A stretch of DNA of 64,000 bases. It comes from Psychromonas sp. CNPT3. Its GTDB lineage: Bacteria > Pseudomonadota > Gammaproteobacteria > Enterobacterales > Psychromonadaceae. Location of the stretch: NCBI RefSeq assembly GCF_000153405.2, contig NC_020802.1:2809883-2873882 (forward strand), given 5' to 3'. Position 1 is the stretch's first letter; each line of letters opens with the position of its first letter. The position numbers and the translations under genes were made by a program. Positions 49,530 through 58,848 of this stretch are shown here, in pieces. The notes beneath the pieces are model-generated. The model saw only the letters and a list, made by a program, of their open reading frames with translations. It searched no databases and was not told the DNA's origin.

Positions 49530-50679
49530 TTTATTGTTTGTGTGCTTTTATTGCAGTTTCAGTAGCGTACTGGCCAGTACTTCACAAAATTATCAAACTT
49601 ATCAGCGCCTACAAATGCAATTACAACAAGATGCATTACACACGTTACCGGCTTTATATTTATTTGAAAAACAAGTGCAACGAGATGACATTAAAGCAAA
49701 GAAGATGTCCTATCATCTGCTGATACAAGCTTGTATCAGTTTACAACGTTACGCCTGTGCCAGCCATTATGTCGATATTATGTTAGGGATCATTGAGCCA
49801 TCCCAAAATAAAACGCAATTACTGCGTTTGGCCACACAACTGCATTATCAAATACAAGAATACAGCATGGTTATTGATAAAGCTCAGCAATGGTTAACAA
49901 GTTTAAACGCTTTAAAAAACCGCCCTTCTCATACCTTAGTTGCAGATATATATACTCTAAAATCTTATAGCTATTATTATCAATTAAACTTCGATAAGGC
50001 TCTACTTGCCATAAAAAACGCAATAAAAAACAAGGCAACTGAAGGCCGTTATTTATTTTTATTAAATATACATAAAAAAAGAAAAGATAAGGTCGAAAGC
50101 CATCAGGTATTAAAATACTTAGTCAGTCATTATCCAAATAAAAAACAATATTGGGAACAATACAGCCAATCTTTTTTACAATTAAAACAAGAAAAAAAAG
50201 CACTCGATACGTTAGGCAGTGCCTACAAAGCAAAACGCTTATCAGAGCATAACATTTTACTTTATACGCTTCTTTTATTAAAAAATAACGCCCCTAACCG
50301 CGCGGTTATTATTTTAGAAGAAAACCCTAATTTGGAAAAGAAAAAAGAATACCAGCAGTTACTTACACAAGCTTACTTAAACTCAAGGGATACGGATAAA
50401 GCAGCACTTTGGTTAGAAAAATATTCGGAAAATGATAAGATCTCAACTCAAGCTTTACTTGCTTACCAACAAGGTAAGTGGGAAAAATGCATTCAACTTA
50501 CTAAGCGTTTAGATAAGCATCATAGCAATCGAGATTATTGGTCTTTACTCCAAGCAATGAGTTATTTTGAATTACAACGATGGGAACAATCACAAAAAAT
50601 ATTTACGCAACTTTTAGAAACCCCGTATAAAAATGTTTCTAAAAGTTGGATAAAGCAAATACTCTATTTAACGCAATAA
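49513..50679 (+). CDS. TPR-repeat protein of the TonB2 operon
   Basis: A 388-residue protein with a signal peptide (MNWKNSLLFVCFYCSFSSVLA) and helical TPR-like repeats throughout (for example QLNFDKALLAIKNAIKNKATEGRYLFLL and WSLLQAMSYFELQRWEQSQKIF). A TPR gene at the end of the ttpC-exbB-exbD-tonB operon is standard in Vibrio and Shewanella; its product is probably a periplasmic scaffold. It overlaps tonB by 17 bases and ends the operon. Confidence 0.85.
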   Translation: MNWKNSLLFVCFYCSFSSVLASTSQNYQTYQRLQMQLQQDALHTLPALYLFEKQVQRDDIKAKKMSYHLLIQACISLQRYACASHYVDIMLGIIEPSQNKTQLLRLATQLHYQIQEYSMVIDKAQQWLTSLNALKNRPSHTLVADIYTLKSYSYYYQLNFDKALLAIKNAIKNKATEGRYLFLLNIHKKRKDKVESHQVLKYLVSHYPNKKQYWEQYSQSFLQLKQEKKALDTLGSAYKAKRLSEHNILLYTLLLLKNNAPNRAVIILEENPNLEKKKEYQQLLTQAYLNSRDTDKAALWLEKYSENDKISTQALLAYQQGKWEKCIQLTKRLDKHHSNRDYWSLLQAMSYFELQRWEQSQKIFTQLLETPYKNVSKSWIKQILYLTQ

Positions 50680-50726
50680 GCAGTTAGCTATCAACACGCG
50701 CAGTAGATAAAAAAGAATGCGCTTGC

Positions 50727-51845
50727 TTATGTTCTTAGTGACTGTTTGTGCATCATAAGCCATTGCGCAACCTCATCTGATGATCCTGAAAACTGTATGC
50801 GCTGCGTTTTAGACGCTAATTGATATTGATACATAGGATCATAATAATCTCTCAATATAATTTCTATCCAGCTTTGATGCGCAGCACAGCAGGCACGCGT
50901 TTTTTGAGCCTGCAACGCTTGATCAAGTAGCACTTTTAACATTTTAAAGCGCTCTAAACCTAAACGTTTATGGATCCCCCACAAGCCTTGATGTAAATAA
51001 TTTTCATAAGCCGTCCAACCCTGCTCAGCACCTAATTCGGCTTTAAATTTAAGCCACATATCCGCACAATATTGCTTGCTTAAGCGTTGCAATCGCAGCT
51101 CTAAAGGATCATCTATGATGACCATTGGCGCCTCTTGCATATTTTTAAACAAAGGCAGTGGCACCATTAATTGGCCAATCCTTTTACTTTCATCTTCTAT
51201 CACTAACGAGCCTGCACGGTTTGCTATCTGTAGGATCTTTAATGCGAGTTGATGTTCATAATTTATCTGCCGAGGCTGAGGGGTCACTTGCTTCCCAAAA
51301 CTAGAGCCTCGATGATTAGCCATTCCTTCAATATCTAATCCATTACTTAAACGTTGAATCAGTTCGGTTTTAGCGCAACCGGTATTTCCGCCTAGCACGA
51401 CAATCGGTAATTGCTCTTGCTCTTCTAAAATGCCCATCAAATAACGGCGTACGCTTTTATAACCCCCTGGAATAAGGGATATATCAACGCCATTATCTTT
51501 TAAAAACTGCACAGATAAACGCGATCTAAGCCCCCCACGAAAGCAATATATCAAAGCATTACTCTGTTGGTTTTTTAATGTGGCCCATTGCTCAATGCGC
51601 GCTGGCATCTCATTTTCAACTAATTGATAGCCTAATTTAATGGCGGCATCTTGACCTTTTTCCTTATAACAAATGCCCACCAAATGACGCTCATTATCGT
51701 TCATTAAGGGTAAATTAGTCGCATTAGGTAAAGCGCCTTGTGCAAATTCAACAGGCGCTCGCACATCGATTAAGGGAGTGTTAGCAAGTAGCATCGTTCG
51801 ATAGTTCGCCTGCTCTGGCGTTAACTTTTTCTTGTTATTATCCAT
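50727..51845 (-). CDS. mnmH: tRNA 2-selenouridine synthase (SelU/MnmH)
   Basis: About 372 residues from the ATG at 51845, just past the selD stop; an upstream GTG at 51857 is possible. The N-terminal rhodanese domain has LIDVRAPVEFAQGALPNATNLPLMN and the catalytic Cys in LIYCFRGGLRS. A P-loop follows (VVLGGNTGCAKTEL), then GMANHRGSSFG. The enzyme replaces sulfur of 2-thiouridine at tRNA position 34 with selenium from selenophosphate, using geranylated tRNA as intermediate. TusBCD in this window help make its 2-thiouridine substrate. Operon with selD. Confidence 0.95.
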   Translation of the reverse strand: MDNNKKKLTPEQANYRTMLLANTPLIDVRAPVEFAQGALPNATNLPLMNDNERHLVGICYKEKGQDAAIKLGYQLVENEMPARIEQWATLKNQQSNALIYCFRGGLRSRLSVQFLKDNGVDISLIPGGYKSVRRYLMGILEEQEQLPIVVLGGNTGCAKTELIQRLSNGLDIEGMANHRGSSFGKQVTPQPRQINYEHQLALKILQIANRAGSLVIEDESKRIGQLMVPLPLFKNMQEAPMVIIDDPLELRLQRLSKQYCADMWLKFKAELGAEQGWTAYENYLHQGLWGIHKRLGLERFKMLKVLLDQALQAQKTRACCAAHQSWIEIILRDYYDPMYQYQLASKTQRIQFSGSSDEVAQWLMMHKQSLRT

Positions 51846-51846
51846 T

Positions 51847-52902
51847 TTATACAACACTAATTAAGGGGCTTTGTGCCTCTAAAGTATGCATTGTACCAAT
51901 TTGATAAAGTTCACAGCCTACTTGTTTCGCTTTGTCTAACAAAGCCTCTTTGTGCGCGGGATCAACGGCAATTAACAATCCGCCTGATGTTTGAGGATCA
52001 CACAATATCATTTTCTGCGCTTGCGTTATCTGGCTTACCTTATTTTCATAACTCGCAAAGTTGCGATGAGTGCCTCCGGGGATAGCGCCCAAAGAAATAT
52101 AATGCTCTACACCGCCTAAAACAGGGATAGCCTTAAAATCAAGCGTTGCACCGAGTACACCCTCTTTACACATTTCCGATAAATGTCCCAATAAGCCAAA
52201 ACCGGTCACATCCGTTATCGCGTGAACAAAGGACATGTACCCTAATTGCTGCCCAAAATCATTTAATTGACACATGCTATCGCGCGCTATGTTTTTATGC
52301 TCAGCTTGTAATAAGCCCTTTTTTTCTGCGGTGCTTAAAATGCCCACGCCAATCGCTTTAGATAAAAATAAAAGGTCACCCGATTTTGCGCTCACATTTT
52401 TCTTAATATGCTCTGTTGCAACGACGCCCGTTACCGCCAAACCAAAAATAGGCTCAGGTGAATCAATACTGTGCCCTCCCGCTAAAGATATCCCTGCGGC
52501 ATGACAAACGGATCGCCCACCATCGAGTACTTGCGCTGCGATACTTGGATCTAATTTCGCAATCGGCCAACCTAAGATCGCAATGGCCATAATAGGTTTA
52601 CCGCCCATCGCATAAATATCACTTATTGCATTAGTGGCCGCAATGCGCCCAAAATCAAAGGGATCGTCAACAATCGGCATAAAGAAATCAGTGGTACTCA
52701 CAATGCTACTGCCATTACCAAGATCATACACTGCAGCATCATCATTCGTTGCATTACCAACCAGTAAATTAGGATCTGAAAAAGGAGGTAGAGAGGATTG
52801 TAAAATCTTTTGTAATACTTGTGGGGATATTTTACATCCGCAACCAGCGCCATGACTATATTGGGTTAAACGAATGCGATCATTGTTTGTGTTACTCGGC
52901 AT
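51847..52902 (-). CDS. selD: Selenophosphate synthetase
   Basis: A 351-residue SelD. The active-site loop is [15 protein letters not shown] with Cys21 and Lys24 (Cys17/Lys20 of E. coli), so it is a cysteine form and not a selenoprotein. ATP/metal-binding motifs include NDDAAVY and [14 protein letters not shown]. It makes selenophosphate from selenide and ATP. The partner downstream is mnmH; no selA or selB is in the window, so whether selenocysteine is also made is unknown. Confidence 0.97.
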   Translation of the reverse strand: MPSNTNNDRIRLTQYSHGAGCGCKISPQVLQKILQSSLPPFSDPNLLVGNATNDDAAVYDLGNGSSIVSTTDFFMPIVDDPFDFGRIAATNAISDIYAMGGKPIMAIAILGWPIAKLDPSIAAQVLDGGRSVCHAAGISLAGGHSIDSPEPIFGLAVTGVVATEHIKKNVSAKSGDLLFLSKAIGVGILSTAEKKGLLQAEHKNIARDSMCQLNDFGQQLGYMSFVHAITDVTGFGLLGHLSEMCKEGVLGATLDFKAIPVLGGVEHYISLGAIPGGTHRNFASYENKVSQITQAQKMILCDPQTSGGLLIAVDPAHKEALLDKAKQVGCELYQIGTMHTLEAQSPLISVV

Positions 52903-53305
52903 TTTTATCTCCTAAAGCTAAAGGCGATAGCTTATTTTCATAAACCGAGCCTAAAACACTAGATTATACCTGTCGCCTTATATATGCAAAAATAGGTGTT
53001 AATCGTACAACAAAAAATAAAAATACACTGTCAAAAGGCTTATCTCCTGTATTTAATCGTATGATCTCTATTAAAAACCCTCAAAGAATAAATACAAAAA
53101 ACCTTTACACTTCAAACATTAAGAATGTTTATTGAAAAAAATCATTAACATAGAGCTGTTTTTTAGTTATATTTACATAAAATACAGATCTACATTTTGT
53201 GAAATTTAAGGTCTAAATGTAAAATTTAAGATCTAAATGTAAAATGCCATCTGAAACATTAAAATATTATCATTATCATTATCATTATCATAAGTGAACA
53301 TCCTC
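52903..53305. promoter_or_regulatory. Upstream region of the Aer-type gene
   Basis: About 400 AT-rich bases with no gene. It contains a two-copy 20-base tandem repeat at 53202-53241 (one difference between copies) and a run of four ATTATC hexamers at 53266-53289 close to the start codon. Confidence 0.6.
53266..53289. promoter_or_regulatory. Four tandem Fur hexamers (ATTATC) before the Aer-type gene
   Basis: Four uninterrupted ATTATC units, equal to GATAAT on the other strand. Three or more adjacent GATAAT-type hexamers in either orientation form a Fur site in the hexamer model of Fur binding. Being only ~17-40 bases before the start codon, it would block expression when occupied. Confidence 0.55.
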
Positions 53306-54850
53306 ATGAGCCAAGAGCAATTATTTACTGAATCTGAAAAATTATTATCAACTACCGATCTTCACGGTAATATTAAATATGCAAATGAAAATTTTTGTAA
53401 TATAGCAGGCTACCCATTAAATGAGTTAGAAGGTCAACCACACAATATGGTGCGCCACCCCGATATGCCCAAACAAGCATTTAAAGATTTGTGGTCATTT
53501 ACACAAGCGGGGAAATCATGGATGGGCCCCGTTAAAAATCTCTGTAAAAATGGGGATTATTACTGGGTTAATGCCTTTGTTACACCGATCAAAGATAGTG
53601 AAGGCAATATTTTTGAGTATCAATCCATTCGCACTAAATTAGATGCTGAGGTTGTAAACAGAGCAACACAGGTTTATAAAAAAATTAAAGCGGGTACGCC
53701 ACCGGCAGCATTAAACAGGACAACCGATATAAGTGCACTATTTCAAGGTTTTTTTATTGCGACTTTCCTGTTTTGCCTCGCAAATGCATTGCTTAGTGAT
53801 ATCAATATGTGGGTAGGTATTGCAAGTACCCTTGTCTCTGCCATTTTTTGTGCTTTATTTATACATTGGCGCACTCAATATAAAAAAATCATTACGGTTG
53901 CTATCTCTACCTTCGACAACCCTTTAATGCGCTATCTTTATACCGGAACACATGACGTTATTGGTAATATCGATTTAGCGTTAAGAATGCGTAAAGCCGA
54001 GCTGAGCGCTGTTGTTGGCCGCGTTTCTGACGTCTCTGACAGTATCACCGAAAAAGCCAAAGATGCATCAGAATGCGGGTTAAAAGTGTCGAGCATTTTA
54101 TTGCAACAACACAATGAAACAGATCAAGTGGCTACCGCAATGAATGAAATGTCTGCCACGGTGCAGGATCTGGCACAAGTCGTCGAACATGCATCAACCA
54201 CCTCACAACAAGGCCTAAAAACAAGCCAAGAAGGCCAAGATATGGTGCAACAAACTATTGTTGCTAACCATGATTTAGCAACACAGCTACAAGACGTTGA
54301 GCAACAAATCATTTTATTAAGTAATGATTGCCAATCTATTGAAACGGTCCTCAGTGAAATAAGTGGTATTGCCGATCAAACCAATCTATTGGCTTTAAAT
54401 GCAGCCATTGAAGCGGCCAGAGCCGGTGAATTTGGACGAGGCTTTGCAGTGGTTGCCGATGAAGTGCGCGCCCTATCAAAACGCACGCAACACTCCACAT
54501 TGAAAATTAATGATCTATTATCTAAACTGCAATTAAAATCAGATATCGTTAATAAATCGATGCAAAAAGGTAACGACCTCTCTGTGATCTGTATTCAACT
54601 GGCCGATAAGACAGGCGTTTCACTCGAAGCCATTACGGGTGAGATAAGTGAATTAGCCGATTTGAATATGCAAATTGCCACGGCAATTGAGGAGCAAGCA
54701 GTCGTTAGTGAGCAAATCAATATTAATGTGGTAAGTATTTCATCAATGGCATGTGACAGTGAGAAAAACAGTCGTCAATCTGTCGATTTATCCCATGATT
54801 TACTCGATAAACTCGAAAGACAGCAAGCCTTGATCTCACAATTTTCTTGA
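53306..54850 (+). CDS. Aer-type PAS chemoreceptor (aerotaxis/redox)
   Basis: A 514-residue methyl-accepting chemotaxis protein from the ATG at 53306 (a GTG at 53294 is possible). The N-terminal PAS domain (residues ~10-110) matches E. coli Aer: LSTTDLHGNIKYANENF, GQPHNMVRHPDMPKQAFKDLW, NGDYYWVNAFVTPI. Two close membrane spans lie at ~155-195. The signalling domain has the core hairpin ISGIADQTNLLALNAAIEAARAGEFGRGFAVVADEVR. Aer-type receptors sense redox state through FAD. The gene is alone with its own terminator. Confidence 0.9.
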   Translation: MSQEQLFTESEKLLSTTDLHGNIKYANENFCNIAGYPLNELEGQPHNMVRHPDMPKQAFKDLWSFTQAGKSWMGPVKNLCKNGDYYWVNAFVTPIKDSEGNIFEYQSIRTKLDAEVVNRATQVYKKIKAGTPPAALNRTTDISALFQGFFIATFLFCLANALLSDINMWVGIASTLVSAIFCALFIHWRTQYKKIITVAISTFDNPLMRYLYTGTHDVIGNIDLALRMRKAELSAVVGRVSDVSDSITEKAKDASECGLKVSSILLQQHNETDQVATAMNEMSATVQDLAQVVEHASTTSQQGLKTSQEGQDMVQQTIVANHDLATQLQDVEQQIILLSNDCQSIETVLSEISGIADQTNLLALNAAIEAARAGEFGRGFAVVADEVRALSKRTQHSTLKINDLLSKLQLKSDIVNKSMQKGNDLSVICIQLADKTGVSLEAITGEISELADLNMQIATAIEEQAVVSEQININVVSISSMACDSEKNSRQSVDLSHDLLDKLERQQALISQFS

Positions 54851-54859
54851 TAAGATGCG

Positions 54860-54893
54860 GATATTAAAAACAGCCTGCGCGGTTTTTAATATC
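54860..54893 (+). terminator. Hairpin terminator of the Aer-type gene
   Basis: Perfect 12-bp stem GATATTAAAAAC / GTTTTTAATATC with a ten-base loop, ten bases after the stop. The T run is inside the stem. Confidence 0.75.
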
Positions 54894-54986
54894 CCTTATA
54901 CCCAAGACTAAAGGGGATACCTTAAACAAAAATTCGGGAGTACCCCATAAAGAATCTTTAGCTTATATCCGTATAACGCGTATTAA

Positions 54987-55790
54987 TTACAGGCCTAAAT
55001 CAAGAAGCAGTTTCTTATCTTTATGTTGCACGTTACTCAGAAAAGGTTGATAACCCTGGGCACCGAACCAAAAATCAAAGCTATGTTGTACCGCTTGGCT
55101 GGTCATTGTTGCCCCCGTTACACCATCAATTTCATATTTTGAATTTTCTAATGCAGGCCTCTCATTGACTATTTTTATGGCCATTTCGCCTTGATCATTA
55201 AACAAAGATTTGCCAGCCCATTGCTTACGCCAACGCTCACCTTCAATTTTTCCACCTCGGCCCGGCGTCTCATATTGTTCATAATAAATCAATGATTCAA
55301 TATGCTGTGCATCGGTATTTATGCCAACAAAAGCGGACATTGTTCCTAATAATCCACCACTGCCGTGAATAGGTAGAATAAAACGCTGTAATTTTCCCGC
55401 GTCGTTAAAAACTAAATAGATACTTGCCCAGTTAGCTCGGCGCTTAATTTTTGCCACATCGCGTTTTTTTGATAAGCTTTTACTTTGCGCAGGATCTTCG
55501 CTGGCAAGGTGCTGCTGATAACCTTGGGTAAGCACATCATCAACCTCCACCAACATGCCACTATCAAGATCTAACAATCTTTTTTTAATGTAATGCTTAA
55601 AGATAAAATAACGTGCTTTATCGGTTTTTATGCCTGAGGCTAAAATCAATTTATTTTGTACAATGGCTTCTTTATTGCCATCTATGATCATATTAATACA
55701 ATAGTAACCAAGCCCTGCAAGGCCACATAAAATAATAAGGATCACCAGGGTAAGCTTTCCCTTATGGCCTTTTTTGTTGTTACTTGGCAT
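54987..55790 (-). CDS. NqrC-like FMN-binding membrane protein
   Basis: A 267-residue protein from the ATG at 55790 (GGAG ribosome site; the open frame continues upstream but is not used). One N-terminal span (LTLVILIILCGLAGLGYYCINMI) is followed by an NqrC-type periplasmic domain: GLLGTMSAFVGINTDAQHI, YEQYETPGRGGKIE and the flavin site YEIDGVTGATMTSQAVQHSFDFWFG. The DGVTGATMT motif fits the ApbE recognition pattern, so the Thr should carry covalent FMN. True nqrC sits between nqrB and nqrD; this copy ends an ABC/NosL operon instead. It likely passes electrons in the periplasm. Confidence 0.85.
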   Translation of the reverse strand: MPSNNKKGHKGKLTLVILIILCGLAGLGYYCINMIIDGNKEAIVQNKLILASGIKTDKARYFIFKHYIKKRLLDLDSGMLVEVDDVLTQGYQQHLASEDPAQSKSLSKKRDVAKIKRRANWASIYLVFNDAGKLQRFILPIHGSGGLLGTMSAFVGINTDAQHIESLIYYEQYETPGRGGKIEGERWRKQWAGKSLFNDQGEMAIKIVNERPALENSKYEIDGVTGATMTSQAVQHSFDFWFGAQGYQPFLSNVQHKDKKLLLDLGL

Positions 55791-55819
55791 ATTAAAAACT
55801 CCTTTTATCAAAAAATAAT

Positions 55820-56773
55820 TTATAAAAACACGCCATTGCGCAGATAAAATGAAACGACAAAATAGGTGCACAATACGATGAAAGCGCAATGACTAATAAA
55901 CGCATATTTTTGTAAGGCATCTGTGTTTTGTGAGGTTAAATAAGAACAAACGATACTCGAAGCACCTATAAATAGACCGCTAAATAACAACCCCCAAACG
56001 ACATAGCCAATATAATAATAATCAGCTTGAAAAATACAATAAGGGCACTGATGCGTTGGGATCTCATAAATATAGGTACAAAAAAACAAGGTAAAACTAT
56101 AATAAGAAAACAGTGAAAATAAGCAGGTAAGAATAAGAACAACGCTTTTTTTCTTTAAAAAATAAGCCAAGCCATAGAAAATAAAACTAACGTAAAAGCC
56201 GACGAGAATTTGTGAGGTTGAAAGCCCAAGCAGAAACGCATTATTTTTATTAACACCAAAAATAGCGTTACAACAGAGTACGACTTTATGTATATCTAAC
56301 CCGCTAAAAAATAAAAACTCACCAACAAACTCAGCCAGCATCAGGCCTGCCAATATAAAAAAACAACAATAGCGTTTCTTTAAAAAAGCAAAACAAGCAC
56401 TGTCGATATCAAATTTATTTAACAATAGCCATAACACACTCAACGCGACCACCGCGAGTTTGAGTTGCATGACTGGCACCCCAAATTCATTTGCACTGAG
56501 TACGCCAGCGCCACACATTGCACCGGATATTCTCTCTGATAACTGATCTAATAAACGCACAAAAAAGGGTAACAATATGATTTTAGTCGCCAATATAAAG
56601 AGGCATAACAATGAAACGAGATGATCGCTACGCTCGTAAGCATATTGCCTTTGCGTACTTTTAGAGAAATCCCAATAACGATAAATAAAGTAGCAACGTG
56701 GTAATAAACACAGCAGTAATATAAATAGCAGTAATTCTATAAACACAAAACTAAGCATTAACAAAGAGAACAT
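55820..56773 (-). CDS. Polytopic membrane protein with a CPYC motif, unknown family
   Basis: A 317-residue protein with about eight membrane spans that I do not recognise. It is rich in cysteine: GAMCGAG near residue 87, VVLCCNAIFG near 167, and HQCPYCIFQADYYY near 244, at the edge of a span. A CxxC there suggests thiol-disulfide chemistry or metal binding. It lies between the ABC ATPase (overlap one base) and the NqrC-like gene (29-base gap). By position it may be the membrane partner of the NqrC-like protein, for example an electron conduit. That is inference. Confidence 0.75.
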   Translation of the reverse strand: MFSLLMLSFVFIELLLFILLLCLLPRCYFIYRYWDFSKSTQRQYAYERSDHLVSLLCLFILATKIILLPFFVRLLDQLSERISGAMCGAGVLSANEFGVPVMQLKLAVVALSVLWLLLNKFDIDSACFAFLKKRYCCFFILAGLMLAEFVGEFLFFSGLDIHKVVLCCNAIFGVNKNNAFLLGLSTSQILVGFYVSFIFYGLAYFLKKKSVVLILTCLFSLFSYYSFTLFFCTYIYEIPTHQCPYCIFQADYYYIGYVVWGLLFSGLFIGASSIVCSYLTSQNTDALQKYAFISHCAFIVLCTYFVVSFYLRNGVFL

Positions 56774-57435
56774 CAGCGTAATTGACCTTGATCGATATAA
56801 TGCACCTGTGCGTTTGGCAAAAGCTCAGAAAACAGTGGATCATGAGTTGCAATGAGTACCGTCACACCTTGTTGATTTAACGATTTAAGAAGATTGATAA
56901 TAATGATTGAATTATCTTTATCTAAATTGGCAGTCGGCTCGTCCGCCAATAATAGTTTGGGCGAATTCACTAATGCGCGCACAATCGCGCAACGCTGCTT
57001 TTCCCCTCCGGATAAATCTTGCACATACGCATTTTTTTTATGACTAAGCGCCACTAATTCTAAATAGGTTTCAATTTTTAGCTTTGCTTGCTGCGTCTTT
57101 TTAAGTGGCACTAAGGCGCAGTAAATGTTTTCTAATACCGTTAAATTATCAAATAGATTAAATTGCTGGAAAATAAAACCAATACTTTGCTGTCTTAGTT
57201 TTGACGCATGCTTATCTGGCATTTTAGAAATTGCGCATTGATCTATTAATACCAGCCCAGAGCCAGGGCGAGTAAGGCCGCCAATAATACTCAGCAATGA
57301 GCTTTTCCCACTACCACTCACACCCGATAAAATACATATCTCTTTCTTTTTTACGTGTAAATTGATTAAATCTAAAATAGGCCCCGCATTGGCTTGAGGA
57401 TCCGGATCAAAGACAATATCTTCTAGATAAATCAT
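56773..57435 (-). CDS. ABC transporter ATPase, LolD/MacB type
   Basis: A 220-residue ATPase with Walker A LSGVSGSGKSSLLSII (~residues 36-51), Q-loop FIFQQFNLFDNLTVLEN, signature LSGGEKQRCAIVRALV and Walker B LLLADEPTANLD, His switch ATHDP. The LolD/FtsE/MacB group works with FtsX-like permeases in envelope tasks rather than classical import. It overlaps the permease gene by four bases (ATGA), so the two form one transporter. Confidence 0.93.
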   Translation of the reverse strand: MIYLEDIVFDPDPQANAGPILDLINLHVKKKEICILSGVSGSGKSSLLSIIGGLTRPGSGLVLIDQCAISKMPDKHASKLRQQSIGFIFQQFNLFDNLTVLENIYCALVPLKKTQQAKLKIETYLELVALSHKKNAYVQDLSGGEKQRCAIVRALVNSPKLLLADEPTANLDKDNSIIIINLLKSLNQQGVTVLIATHDPLFSELLPNAQVHYIDQGQLR

Positions 57436-58595
57436 TTCATTGCCTCACTCGGTGAATGCACCGCCACTTTCCAAGCGGGGTACAATGTACTGCCGATAAA
57501 AGGCACGATCAGCAGTAATGCCAATAAGAAAATATTTTCGATAGAGACATGCGCCAATAAGACAAAATCATTATTTAAGTTTTCAGTGCCCATAAAAATA
57601 CCGAGAAAGACGTTGTCGTTTACCAAAAAAACATACAAATAGGCACATGTAACGCCCAGCACAAAAGCGCTAATAGATATCAGTAGCGCGGTACATAAAC
57701 GCCAGCGAATAATATCGCTAATAGACCAGCCAATTGCCCTTAAAATTCCTACCTGTTTCTTCTGCGCACCACCTTGCACGCTCGCTTGAATATAAAAAAT
57801 CATCATAAACCCAAGAAAAGCCATTAAATATAAACAAAGAAAAAGCCCCCCTTTATATTCATAGAGATCCATGGCGTCAGAAATCGCTCGTTTTTTACTG
57901 CGCCCAGAAAGCCCAAATACGTGCAATTTCTCGATAATATTATCCACTTCATAAGGGTTGGGCACACTTAACGTGACATCGGTATATTCATCGGAGGCGT
58001 AACCGAGTAATGACTGCGCGAGCTCTATATCAATCAGGATCGTATCATTTAAAAACAGCTCTATTCCCGGCTTAAAAGTGCGATACAAAGAGACCTTCGT
58101 AAAGTGCCCCTGTTGATTTTCAAAAACGAACTTATCTTGGTAATATTGACGTTCGAATAATGCTTTTACCGCATCCGATACCAACATATTAGGCTTTGAT
58201 AAAAAATCTTTTAAATCGAAGTTTTCCACTAATGGCGCGATCGAAGAGGCAGTGTCGGCATCATAAAAATCAATCCCATTAATACTAATTTTATTACCAC
58301 CTAGATAAGCATCATAAAACCCGTAAACACGCTTATTGATTTTTTTAATACCATCAATCAATTCGATTTTCTCTATTTTATCCTCGGTTATCGCACTATT
58401 ACGCCCCGCAACTTCAAAGCTAACGACAATATCATCTTGATTTTTAACGCCCTGCAAAAAGGTATATTGCAATGAATTGGCAGTAAAAATCACGCTACTC
58501 AGTATAAAAACCAAAAAAAGATAATAACTAAATAATAACGCGTTTTTGCCTATATCACGCTTTAGCATTAAATATGAAAAATAAAAAAACTGCAT
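57432..58595 (-). CDS. FtsX/MacB-like ABC permease
   Basis: A 387-residue permease: one N-terminal span (~20-43), a ~210-residue periplasmic domain, then three spans with the FtsX core GGAQKKQVGILRAIGWSISDIIRWRL (~275-300). Partner of the ATPase at 56773. Together they are the second ABC pair of this operon, distinct from the Fet-like pair at 60.5-63.6 kb. Confidence 0.9.
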   Translation of the reverse strand: MQFFYFSYLMLKRDIGKNALLFSYYLFLVFILSSVIFTANSLQYTFLQGVKNQDDIVVSFEVAGRNSAITEDKIEKIELIDGIKKINKRVYGFYDAYLGGNKISINGIDFYDADTASSIAPLVENFDLKDFLSKPNMLVSDAVKALFERQYYQDKFVFENQQGHFTKVSLYRTFKPGIELFLNDTILIDIELAQSLLGYASDEYTDVTLSVPNPYEVDNIIEKLHVFGLSGRSKKRAISDAMDLYEYKGGLFLCLYLMAFLGFMMIFYIQASVQGGAQKKQVGILRAIGWSISDIIRWRLCTALLISISAFVLGVTCAYLYVFLVNDNVFLGIFMGTENLNNDFVLLAHVSIENIFLLALLLIVPFIGSTLYPAWKVAVHSPSEAMK

Positions 58596-58596
58596 G

Positions 58597-58848
58597 TTAA
58601 CGCCCTTTATTCTCTGCCGCGTGCTTGTTTTTAGCGTGTTGAGATTTATAAATAAAGCTTAATTTATTCGCACTTAATGCATGTAGTGAACGCTCGTTAT
58701 AACGCACAAAACTTGCATTCGTTGAAAAGGCGAGCGCCGCCGGTAAGCACGCCGGTAATTTTACATTGCGCGCAGATACGTTATAAACGCCTACTCCGGC
58801 AAGTATCAGTAGCGAGAAAAAAGAGAGCCCAATCAACTTATTTTTCAT
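58597..58848 (-). CDS. Small exported or membrane-anchored protein, unknown
   Basis: An 83-residue protein with one N-terminal hydrophobic segment (LIGLSFFSLLILAGVGVYNV) and a basic tail ending in charged residues. It contains a single later Cys (LPACLPAAL). It lies one base from the permease and directly abuts the NosL-like gene, so it is very likely real and part of the operon. No family recognised. Confidence 0.65.
   Translation of the reverse strand: MKNKLIGLSFFSLLILAGVGVYNVSARNVKLPACLPAALAFSTNASFVRYNERSLHALSANKLSFIYKSQHAKNKHAAENKGR

Noticed and set aside
51847-52902. selD as a selenoprotein
   Set aside because: The active-site position is an ordinary Cys codon (GAGCGCK); no in-frame TGA is present.
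54987-55889. NqrC-like gene starting at 55889
   Set aside because: The extra 33 residues overlap the preceding gene and have no signal logic; the ATG at 55790 has a GGAG site and fits NqrC length.
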